Of a stretch of DNA of 64,000 nucleotides, positions 21,084 to 30,054 are shown piece by piece. Origin of the DNA: Bacteroides faecalis (lineage in GTDB: Bacteria > Bacteroidota > Bacteroidia > Bacteroidales > Bacteroidaceae); the NCBI RefSeq assembly GCF_003865075.1, contig NZ_BHWB01000022.1, positions 1 to 64,000 of the forward strand, read 5' to 3'. Made by a program: the position numbers and the translations under genes. Each line of letters starts with the position of its first letter. The first letter of the stretch is position 1. The notes under the pieces were generated by a model that had not been told where the DNA came from, did no database searches, and worked only from the letters and a program-made list of their open reading frames with translations.

Positions 21084-21156
21084 TGGTGCCACCAGGAATC
21101 GAACCGGGGACACAAGGATTTTCAGTCCTTTGCTCTACCAACTGAGCTATGGCACC
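21084..21156 (-). tRNA. tRNA-Phe (anticodon GAA)
   Basis: 73-base cloverleaf on the minus strand with acceptor stem GGTGCCA/TGGCACC. The anticodon stem AAGGA/TCCTT encloses CTGAAAA, giving anticodon GAA. The T-loop reads TTCGATT. It would be the first gene of a two-tRNA transcript. Confidence 0.96.
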
Positions 21157-21313
21157 TTTCTTGTTTGCGGGTGCAAAGATAAGTATATTTTTTAATACCA
21201 CAATGACTTAAATGGAAAAAATATCCAAATTCAAGTAAAAGAAGAAGATATGTAGTGAGGAAGAGATATGCAGACATTGTAAATGGCAAAAAGGAGAATG
21301 AAATATATAAAAT

Positions 21314-21350
21314 AATCCCATGATGGAATCTATGACTCCATCATGGGATT
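21314..21350 (-). terminator. Terminator after gadC
   Basis: aatcccatgatgga (21314-21327) and tccatcatgggatt (21337-21350) form a perfect 14-bp stem with a 9-base loop. On the minus strand it is followed by a T-rich stretch. It is 33 bases beyond the gadC stop codon. Confidence 0.88.
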
Positions 21351-21383
21351 AGAAGTTTATTAATTATTTATGATTGTATCCAA

Positions 21384-23045
21384 CTAAGACGTTGGATTTT
21401 TATCCTTGTCATCGGCAGAGCCGGATGAAACATCTGAACCTGATGGTGAAGGATTACTTGATGAAGCGGAACTTCCACCAGTCGGAGCTGTTGTACTTGT
21501 TTTTGCACTATTACTAGCAGACGTACTATTGCTTGCAGATGCAGTAGCGGAGGAAGTAGTTGTGGCAGTTGCACTGACATTAGCAGTTTGTGCTTGTACT
21601 TCCCAATGGAACGGTTCGAATTCAGTGTTCGGATCAGTCCATGATGGCTTTCTTGAAGCATAAATGATGAACGGAGCCACCACTACAACTAAAGCACCGA
21701 TAATCAATACGGAGAACCAAACAGTATTGCTACCTGTAGAAATCTGGCTCGGCGGAATGAAGCTTAATATAAAGGCAAGCAAAGATCCACAGAATCCAAG
21801 TCCACCGATAATCCACATCAGGCTATTGCCATTCTTTCCGATACGGAACGGACGGTTGGCCTTCTTCATGTTGTAACGGAGATAGATAGCACCTGAGAAC
21901 ATGAGCAAGTACATGATGAGGTAGAGAATAACTGTCAATTGAGATAGAATTTGGTAGAAGCTCTGCACAGAAGGCATTACAACAAACAGAAGACTCAACA
22001 GGGTAACAGCACCACCTTGTATGAACAAGATATTTTTCTGAACACCCAGTTTGTTTGTTTTCTGGAAGAACGGAGGCATGTAACCGGCTTTACCTACGGC
22101 AAAGATACCTTTTGACGGACCAGCTACCCACGTTAATACACCTGCTAACACACCAAATGCAAGAGCAATGGCGATAATCGGTGACAGCCAGGAAGAGTGG
22201 ATGTATTGAAAGTAGTTATCGAAGCCAACAAGCAGACTTTGTGTCAGGTTGATGTCTTTAGCCGGAATGATGATACCCAATGCAAATGTTCCTAACACGA
22301 AGATGATAACTGTGATTAGTGCACCGATAAATACCGCTTTCGGATAATTCTTCGCAGGGTTTTCCATGTCTTTCACGTGAATACCGCCCATTTCCATACC
22401 GGCATAAAAGAGGAAGATACTAGCTGCGAGCACAACGTTGTCGAAATTCGTGAAGTCAGGGAAGAAACTGCTATGGAAGTCCAGGTTGGAGTGTCCGCCT
22501 GTTGCCAGATAGACAATACCCAGGATAATCAGCAGTGCTGCCGGAATAATAGTACCGACCATACCGCCTATTTTGGCCACTTTACCTACCCATCCCATGC
22601 CTTTAAGAGAGATGAACGTGGCAAGCCAATAGATAATGAGTACAACAGCCAATGTGTAGAACTTGTTGCTGGCCAATGCCATATCGTGAGTATCATTCAT
22701 GCCGATGAAAGCGATAGATACAGCGCCGAATGTCAAAACGGTCGGATACCAGATGGTACTTTCAATCCACTGTAACCAGATGGCAAGAAATCCGATTTTT
22801 TTTCCGTAAGCTTCGCCTACCCATCGGAATACACCACCTTGTTTATCCTGAAACATAGCTGCCAGCTCGGCTGCTACGAGTGATGTTGGAATCAGGAAGA
22901 CAATTGCTGCAAAAAGATAATAAAAAGCCGAGCTCATTCCATAGACGGCTTCGGCTGGCAGTCCGCGCAGGGATACAACTGCCGTAACGTTCATGATAGC
23001 AAGTGTAAACACACCTAGCTTCACTGCATTTTTAATATTCGCCAT
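21384..23045 (-). CDS. gadC: Glutamate:gamma-aminobutyrate antiporter
   Basis: 553 residues, an APC-superfamily transporter with about 12 membrane helices between residues 10 and 480. The N-terminal MNVTAVVSLRGLPAEAVYG matches GadC. It exchanges cytosolic GABA for external glutamate, completing the proton-consuming cycle of glutamate decarboxylase. gadB and glsA are 2-5 kb away on the same strand, with the channel gene between them. The last 67 residues (487-553) are an extreme Ser/Thr/Ala-rich tail ending in DDKDKNPTS. E. coli GadC has a shorter C-plug that closes the pore at neutral pH. Confidence 0.93.
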   Translation of the reverse strand: MANIKNAVKLGVFTLAIMNVTAVVSLRGLPAEAVYGMSSAFYYLFAAIVFLIPTSLVAAELAAMFQDKQGGVFRWVGEAYGKKIGFLAIWLQWIESTIWYPTVLTFGAVSIAFIGMNDTHDMALASNKFYTLAVVLIIYWLATFISLKGMGWVGKVAKIGGMVGTIIPAALLIILGIVYLATGGHSNLDFHSSFFPDFTNFDNVVLAASIFLFYAGMEMGGIHVKDMENPAKNYPKAVFIGALITVIIFVLGTFALGIIIPAKDINLTQSLLVGFDNYFQYIHSSWLSPIIAIALAFGVLAGVLTWVAGPSKGIFAVGKAGYMPPFFQKTNKLGVQKNILFIQGGAVTLLSLLFVVMPSVQSFYQILSQLTVILYLIMYLLMFSGAIYLRYNMKKANRPFRIGKNGNSLMWIIGGLGFCGSLLAFILSFIPPSQISTGSNTVWFSVLIIGALVVVVAPFIIYASRKPSWTDPNTEFEPFHWEVQAQTANVSATATTTSSATASASNSTSASNSAKTSTTAPTGGSSASSSNPSPSGSDVSSGSADDKDKNPTS

Positions 23046-23225
23046 AAGTTAAGGTTTTAAGTGAAAAATATTTTAAAGTCAGTGATTATAACAAGATTCT
23101 TTGGGAGATGTTTGCAAATAATAGTTCAAAGTTGGTTAATTAACAAATGTATACTGACGGAACATTCGTAGCTTATTTTTGTTTCTGTACATAATAATAT
23201 TAGAAACTTTTTAAAATAAACAATT

Positions 23226-24026
23226 ATGAAATCCGCTCTTTCTGATTTTGTATGGGAGAAAAAGGGTATTTATGGCATTCTTCATGTAGTTATTTTGTTG
23301 ATGTCTCTTTTTCTGGTCATAAGTATTTCTATTGATACTTTCAAAGGTATTCCTTTTTATACGCAAACTTCGTATATGAAAGTTCAGTTATGGATATGTA
23401 TCTGGTTTTTGTTCGATTTTGTGCTGGAATTCTTTTTGGCAAGACATAAATGGCATTACCTACGCTCACACTTTGTTTTCTTGTTGGTAGCGATACCTTA
23501 TCAGAATATTATTGCGTATTATGGTTGGACATTCTCACCGGAGGTTACTTATATGCTACGTTTTATTCCTTTGTTGAGAGGAGGATATGCATTAGCTATT
23601 GTGGTAGGATGGCTCACTCATAATAGAGCTTCCAGCCTTTTTATATCTTATCTGACAATGTTGTTGGCAACTGTTTATTTTTCCAGCTTAGCATTTTTTG
23701 TACTTGAGCATAAAGTGAATCCTTTGGTTGTCGGATATGGTGATGCTTTATGGTGGGCATTTATGGATGTTACTACTGTTGGTTCGAATATTATAGCTGT
23801 AACTGTTACAGGGCGTGTGTTGTCTGTTGTATTAGCAGCATTGGGTATGATGATGTTTCCAATCTTTACAGTATATGTTACAAATTTGATACAACGTTTT
23901 AACGATCAGAAAAACAAGTATTATCAGCAACAAACAACCCAACAAGAATCAGTAGTTTCACAAGGGCAAACGTCTCCACAAGGACAAACATCACAGCAAT
24001 CACCAACAGAGAAATCTGCTTCATAG
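23226..24026 (+). CDS. Ion-channel-like membrane protein (voltage-gated K+ channel superfamily) with TVGSN filter
   Basis: 266 residues. Hydrophobic helices lie at about 15-37, 52-72, 80-98, 108-130, 137-160 and 190-222, the six-helix plan of a single voltage-gated channel subunit. The fourth helix carries few positive charges (RFIPLLRGG). The pore loop reads WWAFMDVTTVGSN (about 176-188), so the usual TVGYG is replaced by TVGSN. The cytosolic tail (about 230-266) is rich in Gln, Ser and Thr. It is divergent from gadC. A -7 element TATTTTTG is at 23174-23181. A role in acid stress is suggested only by position. Confidence 0.75.
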   Translation: MKSALSDFVWEKKGIYGILHVVILLMSLFLVISISIDTFKGIPFYTQTSYMKVQLWICIWFLFDFVLEFFLARHKWHYLRSHFVFLLVAIPYQNIIAYYGWTFSPEVTYMLRFIPLLRGGYALAIVVGWLTHNRASSLFISYLTMLLATVYFSSLAFFVLEHKVNPLVVGYGDALWWAFMDVTTVGSNIIAVTVTGRVLSVVLAALGMMMFPIFTVYVTNLIQRFNDQKNKYYQQQTTQQESVVSQGQTSPQGQTSQQSPTEKSAS

Positions 24027-24079
24027 AAGATAATTACGCTCAATAACCGATATAAAAGCCCTATTTCATATAATAAATT

Positions 24080-24115
24080 AGAGGGCGTTATTCCTTTTAC
24101 AGGATAGCGCCCTCT
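24080..24115. terminator. Bidirectional terminator between the channel gene and glsA
   Basis: agagggcg...tcc and gga...cgccctct (24080-24115) form a long stem between two convergent genes, with A-rich and T-containing flanks on both sides. Confidence 0.78.
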
Positions 24116-24138
24116 CTCACGTTAGAAAAAATCGAATT

Positions 24139-25104
24139 TTACTCCCCAACAATGATATGATTATTTCCGAATACATTCAGACCGAGTTTGTTCATGATGT
24201 ACTGAATAGCCAGTTGAGCTTTTACAGAGTTGCCGGATCCGTCCAAAGGAGGAGCAAATGCGGAAATACCAAACTGACCGGGCAACACACCCATAACACC
24301 ACCGCCTACACCTGTCTTGGCGGGAATACCTGAAGTATACATCCAGTCACCTGTGTGCTCGTAAAAACCTACTGCGGCAATCATTGCCGTAATTTTAGGA
24401 GATAGACTAGCATCAAATACTTCCTTCTTAGTAACCGGATTCACACCTGCATTAGCGATTGTACCAGCGGCAATAGATAACTGCAAAGCAGTCACTCCTA
24501 AAGAACATTGACGGGTATAGAGGTCTAATGACATATCTGGATCATCATAGATACGATTGTAATTTTTCAACAACCAAGCGATAGAGCGGTTGTTGAAATT
24601 AGTATCTGATTCCGATTTATACAATTCATCAATCAGTTGAGGTGCACTACCACATAGGTCGGTAATATTTTGAACGATGGCTTCCCATTTTTTAGCAGAG
24701 TCACCAGTCGGTTTCACCATACTACAAGCAGTGATTGCCCCGGCATTTACCAGCGGAGTAGAAGGATGATCGTTTTCCAACAAGATAGCCATGATAGAGT
24801 TAAAAGGCAATCCGGTTGCATCGGCTCCGATTTTCTCTAGTATCTCTTTTGCACCGTACTGGCGTAGTGCCAGAATCGCCGTATGTACTTTGGATACGGA
24901 TTCAATACCGAAGCGGTAATCAGTATCTCCCACGTGAATGGTTTGTCCGTTAAGCAGACAAACACTAATTCCGAAGAGATCTTTGTTTACATTCGCCAGA
25001 TAAGGAATATAGTCGGCATTCTTGCCGCCTGTATTTGTCTTTACCTGTTCGTATGCTTCCTGAACTATTTCTTGCAATTGAGCAAGAGTTATTTTCTTAT
25101 CCAT
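24139..25104 (-). CDS. glsA: Glutaminase A
   Basis: 321 residues, a serine-dependent glutaminase of the beta-lactamase-like fold. It hydrolyses glutamine to glutamate and ammonia. The catalytic SxxK motif is seen as ESVSKVHTAI near residue 70, and the conserved NAGAITACSMV near 120 and AKTGVGGGVMG near 265 are present. It starts 8 bases after the gadB stop on the same strand. In this operon it feeds glutamate to GadB, and the ammonia released also buffers acid. Full length and well conserved. Confidence 0.94.
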   Translation of the reverse strand: MDKKITLAQLQEIVQEAYEQVKTNTGGKNADYIPYLANVNKDLFGISVCLLNGQTIHVGDTDYRFGIESVSKVHTAILALRQYGAKEILEKIGADATGLPFNSIMAILLENDHPSTPLVNAGAITACSMVKPTGDSAKKWEAIVQNITDLCGSAPQLIDELYKSESDTNFNNRSIAWLLKNYNRIYDDPDMSLDLYTRQCSLGVTALQLSIAAGTIANAGVNPVTKKEVFDASLSPKITAMIAAVGFYEHTGDWMYTSGIPAKTGVGGGVMGVLPGQFGISAFAPPLDGSGNSVKAQLAIQYIMNKLGLNVFGNNHIIVGE

Positions 25105-25112
25105 AAGGTAAT

Positions 25113-26558
25113 TTATTTTTTTACAGCTTTCTGATGACGTCCGCCATGATTAAATATTTTAGCCTCTACCGGTAAATTCTTCTCCTGAGCCAGACGAGTA
25201 GGAGTCGGGAAGTCAAGTTTTTCCAATTCAGCAATTGCATTCTTGATGTCACCCAACAACATATCTGCCATGTCGCGGCTAAATCCCTGACGAACAACAA
25301 TACGCATTACTACGTAGTCTTGTAACTTTTCAGGCAACGTATAAGCAGGAACCATCCAACCATGTTGAGACAACTTATCTTGCAAATCATACAATGTCCA
25401 TTTAGCAGTCTTAGCATATTCCGGTTTCATGTACCAAATGAATAGTGGGTTCACTACTTCTTTAGAGTAGTTTACAAACGGAGTCATCTTAGCTATTTCG
25501 CCATGAAGATACTTAGCGATCTGCAAAGAGTTGTACTGAACTTCTTTGTAACCTTGAAATCCTAAACGGATGAATTGATAATACTGACCCAAAATCTGAG
25601 CAGCAGGGCGAGAGAAGTTCAAACCAACTTGAGTAATGTTAGCTCCCAGATAGTTTACGCTGAATGCCATTTCTTCAGGTAGGTATTCTTTACCTTTCCA
25701 TACTACCCATCCTAATCCTGGATAAACAAGCCCGAACTTATGACCTGATACACTGATAGAAAGTACCCATTTCAGACGGAAGTCCCATTTTGTTTCCGGA
25801 TAAAGGAACGGAAGGATGAAACCACCACTAGCGGCATCTACGTGGATAGGAATGTCAAAACCTGTTTTTGCATTGTAAGCATCAAGGGCTTTGTCAAGAG
25901 CTTCTACGTCATCATTCAGTCCTGTCCATGTAACACCTTGGATAGGTACAATACAGATCGTGTTTTCATCACACATCTTCAATGCTTCTTCTGGGTCGAG
26001 AGTTGTCTTTTCCAATGTCAAAGGCACTTCACGCATTTCAATCTGCCATAACTGAGCAAATTTTTCCCAAACTACCTGGAAACCGGTTGAGATAACGAAA
26101 TTAGGTTTATCAAACGGTTTACCTTGAGCTTGTCTTTTTTTACGCCAGCGTAGCCATGCTGCTACACCACCCAACATACAAGCTTCGGAAGAGCCGATAG
26201 CCAAGGCACCAGTTTTCCAAGTATCCTTTTCTGGAGAATTCCACAGGTTGGCAACGATATTGATACATTTACCGTTCATTACTGCGATACGCGGATACTC
26301 TGTTTCATCGATGTAGTTGATGTTGATAGCCTCGTTCATCAGTTTGGTAGCATATTCGTCCATGTAAGTAGTGACGAAGGTTGCTAGATTCAGTCTTGGT
26401 TGAGTCTGAGCAAATGTTTCATCTTTCACCATTTGATATGCGATTTCCGGGGTAGTAGGACCATCAGGAATTTTTTCTACGGGTGAAGGTTGCAACATTC
26501 TGTTAGAACCAAATACATCTGTCTTGGCATCACCTTTTCTAAAGTTTAAATCTTCCAT
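25113..26558 (-). CDS. gadB: Glutamate decarboxylase
   Basis: 481 residues, a PLP-dependent group II decarboxylase converting glutamate plus a proton into GABA and CO2. The cofactor lysine is in SISVSGHKFGLVYPG (about 260-275), and the aspartate that binds the pyridine ring lies in IHVDAASGGF (about 238-247). Length is normal. It is the first gene of a gadB-glsA operon and divergent from a transporter gene. Together with GadC this is a complete glutamate-dependent acid-resistance set. Confidence 0.95.
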   Translation of the reverse strand: MEDLNFRKGDAKTDVFGSNRMLQPSPVEKIPDGPTTPEIAYQMVKDETFAQTQPRLNLATFVTTYMDEYATKLMNEAININYIDETEYPRIAVMNGKCINIVANLWNSPEKDTWKTGALAIGSSEACMLGGVAAWLRWRKKRQAQGKPFDKPNFVISTGFQVVWEKFAQLWQIEMREVPLTLEKTTLDPEEALKMCDENTICIVPIQGVTWTGLNDDVEALDKALDAYNAKTGFDIPIHVDAASGGFILPFLYPETKWDFRLKWVLSISVSGHKFGLVYPGLGWVVWKGKEYLPEEMAFSVNYLGANITQVGLNFSRPAAQILGQYYQFIRLGFQGYKEVQYNSLQIAKYLHGEIAKMTPFVNYSKEVVNPLFIWYMKPEYAKTAKWTLYDLQDKLSQHGWMVPAYTLPEKLQDYVVMRIVVRQGFSRDMADMLLGDIKNAIAELEKLDFPTPTRLAQEKNLPVEAKIFNHGGRHQKAVKK

Positions 26559-26736
26559 ACTTAATTTGTTTTTTTAAAGGTTTAGGCGATGGGGATTTTC
26601 CCCGTCTAATTTTCCACAACAACAGCAGATAGTATTGAAAGTTTGCTGGTTTTACATTATTTGGCGTTTATTAAGGGTGAACTTTATTGCGGTATGATTG
26701 TTGTTTTCAAACCTAAACATTTAACTTTCATACAAT

Positions 26737-27978
26737 ATGAGAATACAGACAGGCCATGGGACTATTCCCCTTATCACTCTGATTGGTATCTGGTCAATAT
26801 CGGCATTGAATGCATTACCGGGGTTAGCTGTTTCACCTATTTTGGGGAAACTTTCTGTCATCTTTCCCCATTCTACGGAGCTGGATATTCAGATGCTTTC
26901 GTCATTACCTTCATTGTTGGTTATACCTTTTATTCTGTTAGCAGGTAAATTGACAGAGAGAGTGAACTTTATCCGTTTGTTGCAAGCGGGACTGGCGATT
27001 TTTGCATTGAGTGGCATTTTGTATTTATTATCTAATAAGATGTGGCAATTGATCGCCGTCAGTGCTATGCTTGGTGTAGGTTCCGGTATGATTGTCCCGT
27101 TATCCACAGGACTGATTTCCAAATACTTCAGTGGAGCTTACAGAGTGAAGCAGTTTGGACTTAGCTCAGCAATAACCAATGTGACACTTGTTGTAGCCAC
27201 TACTGTTACCGGTTATCTAGCAGAAGTAAACTGGCACCTGCCTTTTGTGGTTTATCTACTTCCTATAGTATCTCTTGTTCTGTCTGTTTATTTGAAAAGA
27301 AGTATGGATAGCGAAGGTGATTCTTCACTTGCTAAAAAAGAATCGTCTGATGGAAGTGAAGACGAAGAAGTGGATACAGATACATTGCACAGCAAATATG
27401 GTATCAATGTGAAGCACTTAGTACAAGTAATGTTTTTTTATGGATTGTCTACCTTCCTTGCATTAGTTGTAACTTTCAATCTTCCTTTCTTGATGGAAGA
27501 ATATCATTTTACCAGTGGTAATTCTGGCATTATGATATCACTATTCTTTTTGGCGATTATGGCTCCCGGTTTTTTCCTCAACCAAATTGTTGGTCGATTG
27601 AAAGAGAAAACAAAATTTTATAGTTTGCTATCCATTGCCATTGGTCTTGCTTTGATCTGGATTTCTCCAAAGGAGTGGGTGATTGCACCCGGATGTATTC
27701 TTGTTGGTTTAGGCTATGGGGTGATTCAACCGATTATTTATGATAAGACAACTCATACAGCCATTTCTAAAAAAGTAACTTTAGCACTAGCTTTTGTGAT
27801 GATGATGAACTATCTTGCCATTTTGCTTTGTCCGTTTATCATTGACTTTTTCCAATCAATGTTCCACATAAAGACTCAGCAGTTTGGCTTTGTATTTAAT
27901 TTATGTATCACAATTGTTACTCTTATATGGGCTTATGTTCGCCGTCACGAGTTTCTGTTTAATGACCAATTGAAATAA
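26737..27978 (+). CDS. Major facilitator superfamily transporter
   Basis: 413 residues with about 12 predicted membrane helices. An acidic loop between the two halves (about 190-215) contains SDGSEDEEVDTDTL. The first half includes FILLAGKLTERVNFIRLLQAG, an A-motif-like loop between helices 2 and 3. The protein resembles drug or metabolite exporters of the MFS, but the substrate cannot be told. It is 7 bases before an EamA-family gene and probably co-transcribed with it. It is divergent from gadB, which may indicate shared control. Confidence 0.85.
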   Translation: MRIQTGHGTIPLITLIGIWSISALNALPGLAVSPILGKLSVIFPHSTELDIQMLSSLPSLLVIPFILLAGKLTERVNFIRLLQAGLAIFALSGILYLLSNKMWQLIAVSAMLGVGSGMIVPLSTGLISKYFSGAYRVKQFGLSSAITNVTLVVATTVTGYLAEVNWHLPFVVYLLPIVSLVLSVYLKRSMDSEGDSSLAKKESSDGSEDEEVDTDTLHSKYGINVKHLVQVMFFYGLSTFLALVVTFNLPFLMEEYHFTSGNSGIMISLFFLAIMAPGFFLNQIVGRLKEKTKFYSLLSIAIGLALIWISPKEWVIAPGCILVGLGYGVIQPIIYDKTTHTAISKKVTLALAFVMMMNYLAILLCPFIIDFFQSMFHIKTQQFGFVFNLCITIVTLIWAYVRRHEFLFNDQLK

Positions 27979-27985
27979 AACAAAG

Positions 27986-28912
27986 ATGAAGAATAAAAAA
28001 TTGGAAGCCAACCTAAGTATGGCAGTCTCAAAAGTCTTTAGTGGATTAAATATGAATGCCCTGAAATTTCTCCTCCCATTGTGGATGAGTCCCCTGACGG
28101 GTGCAACGTTTCGTTGTACTTTTGCAGCAGTTGCTTTCTGGGTGATAGGTTGGTTTATGCCTCCGGAGAAATCGACAGCAAGAGATAAGTGGCTTCTATT
28201 CTTATTGGGGGCTTTGGGACTTTATGGATTTATGTTCTTCTACCTTACAGGATTGAGTAAAACAACTCCGGTTTCCAGTTCTATTTTTACCAGTCTGCAA
28301 CCTATTTGGGTTTTTCTGATAATGATTTTTTTCTATAAGGAGAAAGCTACCGGCAAAAAGATTATCGGAATATCTATTGGATTAATAGGGGCATTGCTCT
28401 GTATCTTAACTCAGCAAAGTGACGATCTGGCTTCCGATGCTTTTGTTGGAAATATGTTCTGTCTCATCAGTTCGATAGTTTATGCTATCTATCTGGTATT
28501 GAGCCAGCGTATTCTAACTTCTATCGGCGCAATGACAATGTTGAAATATACCTTCTCCGGCGCGGCAGTTTCTGCCATTATCGTGTCTTGTATTGTTGGT
28601 ATTGATGCACCTGTTTTTTCATTTCCATTTCACTGGACACCTTTCCTGATCTTAATGTTTGTTCTGATATTTCCGACCACTATCAGCTATATGCTGCTTC
28701 CAGTTGGTTTAAAATATTTGAAGACAACAGTAGTTGCCATTTATGGTTACCTTATCCTGATTGTTGCGACGATAGCTTCTTTGACATTAGGTCAAGACCG
28801 TTTTAGTTGGACACAAACTTTTGCCATTTTGTTTATCTGTGTGGGAGTATATTTGGTAGAAGTAGCGGAGAACAAAGATAAATCGGCGGATCCATTAAAG
28901 ACTAGTAATTAA
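27986..28912 (+). CDS. DMT-family (EamA) transporter
   Basis: 308 residues with ten hydrophobic segments and an internal repeat of two EamA domains (about 10-140 and 155-295). The first repeat includes GLYGFMFFYLTGLSKTTPVS near 75-95 and the second TISYMLLPVGLKYLKTTVVA near 232-252. Members export metabolites or drugs; the substrate is unknown. The short spacing after the MFS gene suggests one transcript. A terminator-like stem follows the stop codon. Confidence 0.88.
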   Translation: MKNKKLEANLSMAVSKVFSGLNMNALKFLLPLWMSPLTGATFRCTFAAVAFWVIGWFMPPEKSTARDKWLLFLLGALGLYGFMFFYLTGLSKTTPVSSSIFTSLQPIWVFLIMIFFYKEKATGKKIIGISIGLIGALLCILTQQSDDLASDAFVGNMFCLISSIVYAIYLVLSQRILTSIGAMTMLKYTFSGAAVSAIIVSCIVGIDAPVFSFPFHWTPFLILMFVLIFPTTISYMLLPVGLKYLKTTVVAIYGYLILIVATIASLTLGQDRFSWTQTFAILFICVGVYLVEVAENKDKSADPLKTSN

Positions 28913-28916
28913 AAAA

Positions 28917-28944
28917 GATATCCCTATATCACTATAGAGATACC
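28917..28944. terminator. Hairpin between convergent genes
   Basis: gatatccctata (28917-28928) and tatagagatacc (28933-28944) pair with two mismatches around a 4-base loop. A-rich sequence before it and a T-containing stretch after it fit a weak bidirectional terminator. Confidence 0.55.
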
Positions 28945-28968
28945 TTTCAATTATTTAATCACCATGTT

Positions 28969-29361
28969 TTATAGAAAGGAGTTGATGGCTTTAGCTATGT
29001 CTGAAAATTCTTCATCCGATAATCTCAACTTAGGGTTAGAAAACAGCATATCCGATTCTTTCTGGATAGGGATCAGATGAATGTGTGCATGAGGAACTTC
29101 CAAACCAATAACAGCTTCACCAACTTTCTGACAGGGGAAAGCCTTTTGAATGGCTTTAGCTATTTTCTTGGCGAAGACGTGCATAGCTGCCAGATCTTCA
29201 TCACTTAAATTGAAAATATAATCCACTTCTTGTTTGGGGACTACTAACGTATGTCCTTTTACCAACGGGTTGATGTCAAGGAAAGCAAAGAACTTATCGT
29301 CTTCCGCCACCTTATAGCAGGGAATCTCACCTGCGATGATTCTGCTGAATATTGTTGCCAT
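28969..29361 (-). CDS. HIT-family nucleotide-binding protein
   Basis: 130 residues. The histidine-triad motif HAHIHLIP (about 90-97) is the nucleotidyl-hydrolase active site, and the N-terminus IFSRIIAGEIPCYKVAEDD is typical of the Hint branch. Such proteins hydrolyse AMP-lysine or similar adenylates in the cytosol. It is 51 bases downstream of greA on the same strand, but a hairpin lies in between, so coupling may be partial. Confidence 0.92.
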   Translation of the reverse strand: MATIFSRIIAGEIPCYKVAEDDKFFAFLDINPLVKGHTLVVPKQEVDYIFNLSDEDLAAMHVFAKKIAKAIQKAFPCQKVGEAVIGLEVPHAHIHLIPIQKESDMLFSNPKLRLSDEEFSDIAKAINSFL

Positions 29362-29380
29362 AACGTATATAGATAAAAGA

Positions 29381-29407
29381 AGGCAAGCTCCATACGGAGA
29401 CCTGCCT
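29381..29407 (-). terminator. Hairpin after greA
   Basis: On the minus strand aggca-ggtctcc pairs with ggagc-ttgcct (29407-29381), followed by cttttatc. It is a probable partial terminator between greA and the HIT gene. Confidence 0.6.
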
Positions 29408-29412
29408 TTACA

Positions 29413-29877
29413 TTAAATTGATATGTTTACTACTTCCAGTGCAATCTGACCTTGCGGAACTTTGATTTCAGCAATATCACCTACCTTTTTACCAAGTAAA
29501 CCTTGTGCGATAGGGGTATTTACAGAAATCTTTCCTTCTTTCAGATTAGCTTCGCTTTCAGAAACGATGGTATAAGTCATCTTCATACCATTTTTTACGT
29601 TCTTCAGTTCCACTTTGTTTAAAATCTGTACGGAATCTGTTTTTAATTTTGATTCATCGATGATCTTAGCATCTGCGATAACAGCTTTCAATTTGTTAAT
29701 GCGCATTTCCAACATACCTTGCGCTTCTTTAGCTGCATCGTATTCTGCATTTTCTGACAAATCTCCTTTATCTCTTGCTTCAGCTATTGCCGCGGAGATT
29801 TTAGGGCGTTCTACTGTTTCCAGTTCTTTCAGTTCCGCCATAAGTTTTTTGTAACCTTCTTCTGACATATAAGCCAT
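29413..29877 (-). CDS. greA: Transcription elongation factor GreA
   Basis: 154 residues, the usual size is about 158. GreA rescues backtracked RNA polymerase by stimulating transcript cleavage. The N-terminal coiled coil (about 1-75) ends its hairpin with ARDKGDLSENAEYDAAKE, holding the acidic tip residues. The C-terminal globular domain (about 80-154) has VNTPIAQGLLGKKVGD. A strong Shine-Dalgarno sequence, ggagga, precedes the ATG, which is unusual in Bacteroides. The leader carries a terminator-like hairpin. Confidence 0.96.
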   Translation of the reverse strand: MAYMSEEGYKKLMAELKELETVERPKISAAIAEARDKGDLSENAEYDAAKEAQGMLEMRINKLKAVIADAKIIDESKLKTDSVQILNKVELKNVKNGMKMTYTIVSESEANLKEGKISVNTPIAQGLLGKKVGDIAEIKVPQGQIALEVVNISI

Positions 29878-29910
29878 GATGTTTCCTCCTTTAATTTAAA
29901 ATGGTCATAT

Positions 29911-29946
29911 AAACAAAAAAGAATTCCAACATGAGTCATGCTGGAA
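29911..29946 (-). promoter_or_regulatory. Terminator-like hairpin in the greA leader
   Basis: On the minus strand ttccagcatga (29946-29936) and tcatgttggaa (29934-29924) form an 11-bp stem with one G-T pair and a very tight loop. It is followed at once by ttcttttttgttt. It lies about 15 bases after the expected transcription start and 34 bases before the greA ATG. It has the form of an intrinsic terminator or attenuator. Confidence 0.62.
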
Positions 29947-29968
29947 CCCTCTTCTAATGATTTCTTTG

Positions 29969-30000
29969 CAAAGATAGTCTTTTAAGTGATATGTGTCAAG
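29969..30000 (-). promoter_or_regulatory. Promoter of greA
   Basis: TATCTTTG on the minus strand (29976-29969) is a perfect -7 element. A TTGACAC sequence begins 17 bases before it (30000-29994) at the -33 position. Confidence 0.7.
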
Positions 30001-30054
30001 CAAAAAAGAATGCTATGTAACATATTTAAATGAAATATGCTAAAATGTAACAAC

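Noticed and set aside
21387..21587. Tandem repeat or programmed frameshift in the gadC end
   Set aside because: The Ser/Thr/Ala stretch has no fixed repeat unit and the frame is uninterrupted.
26643..26948. 101-codon + strand frame upstream of and overlapping the MFS gene
   Set aside because: It runs in another frame into the MFS gene and has no recognisable feature.
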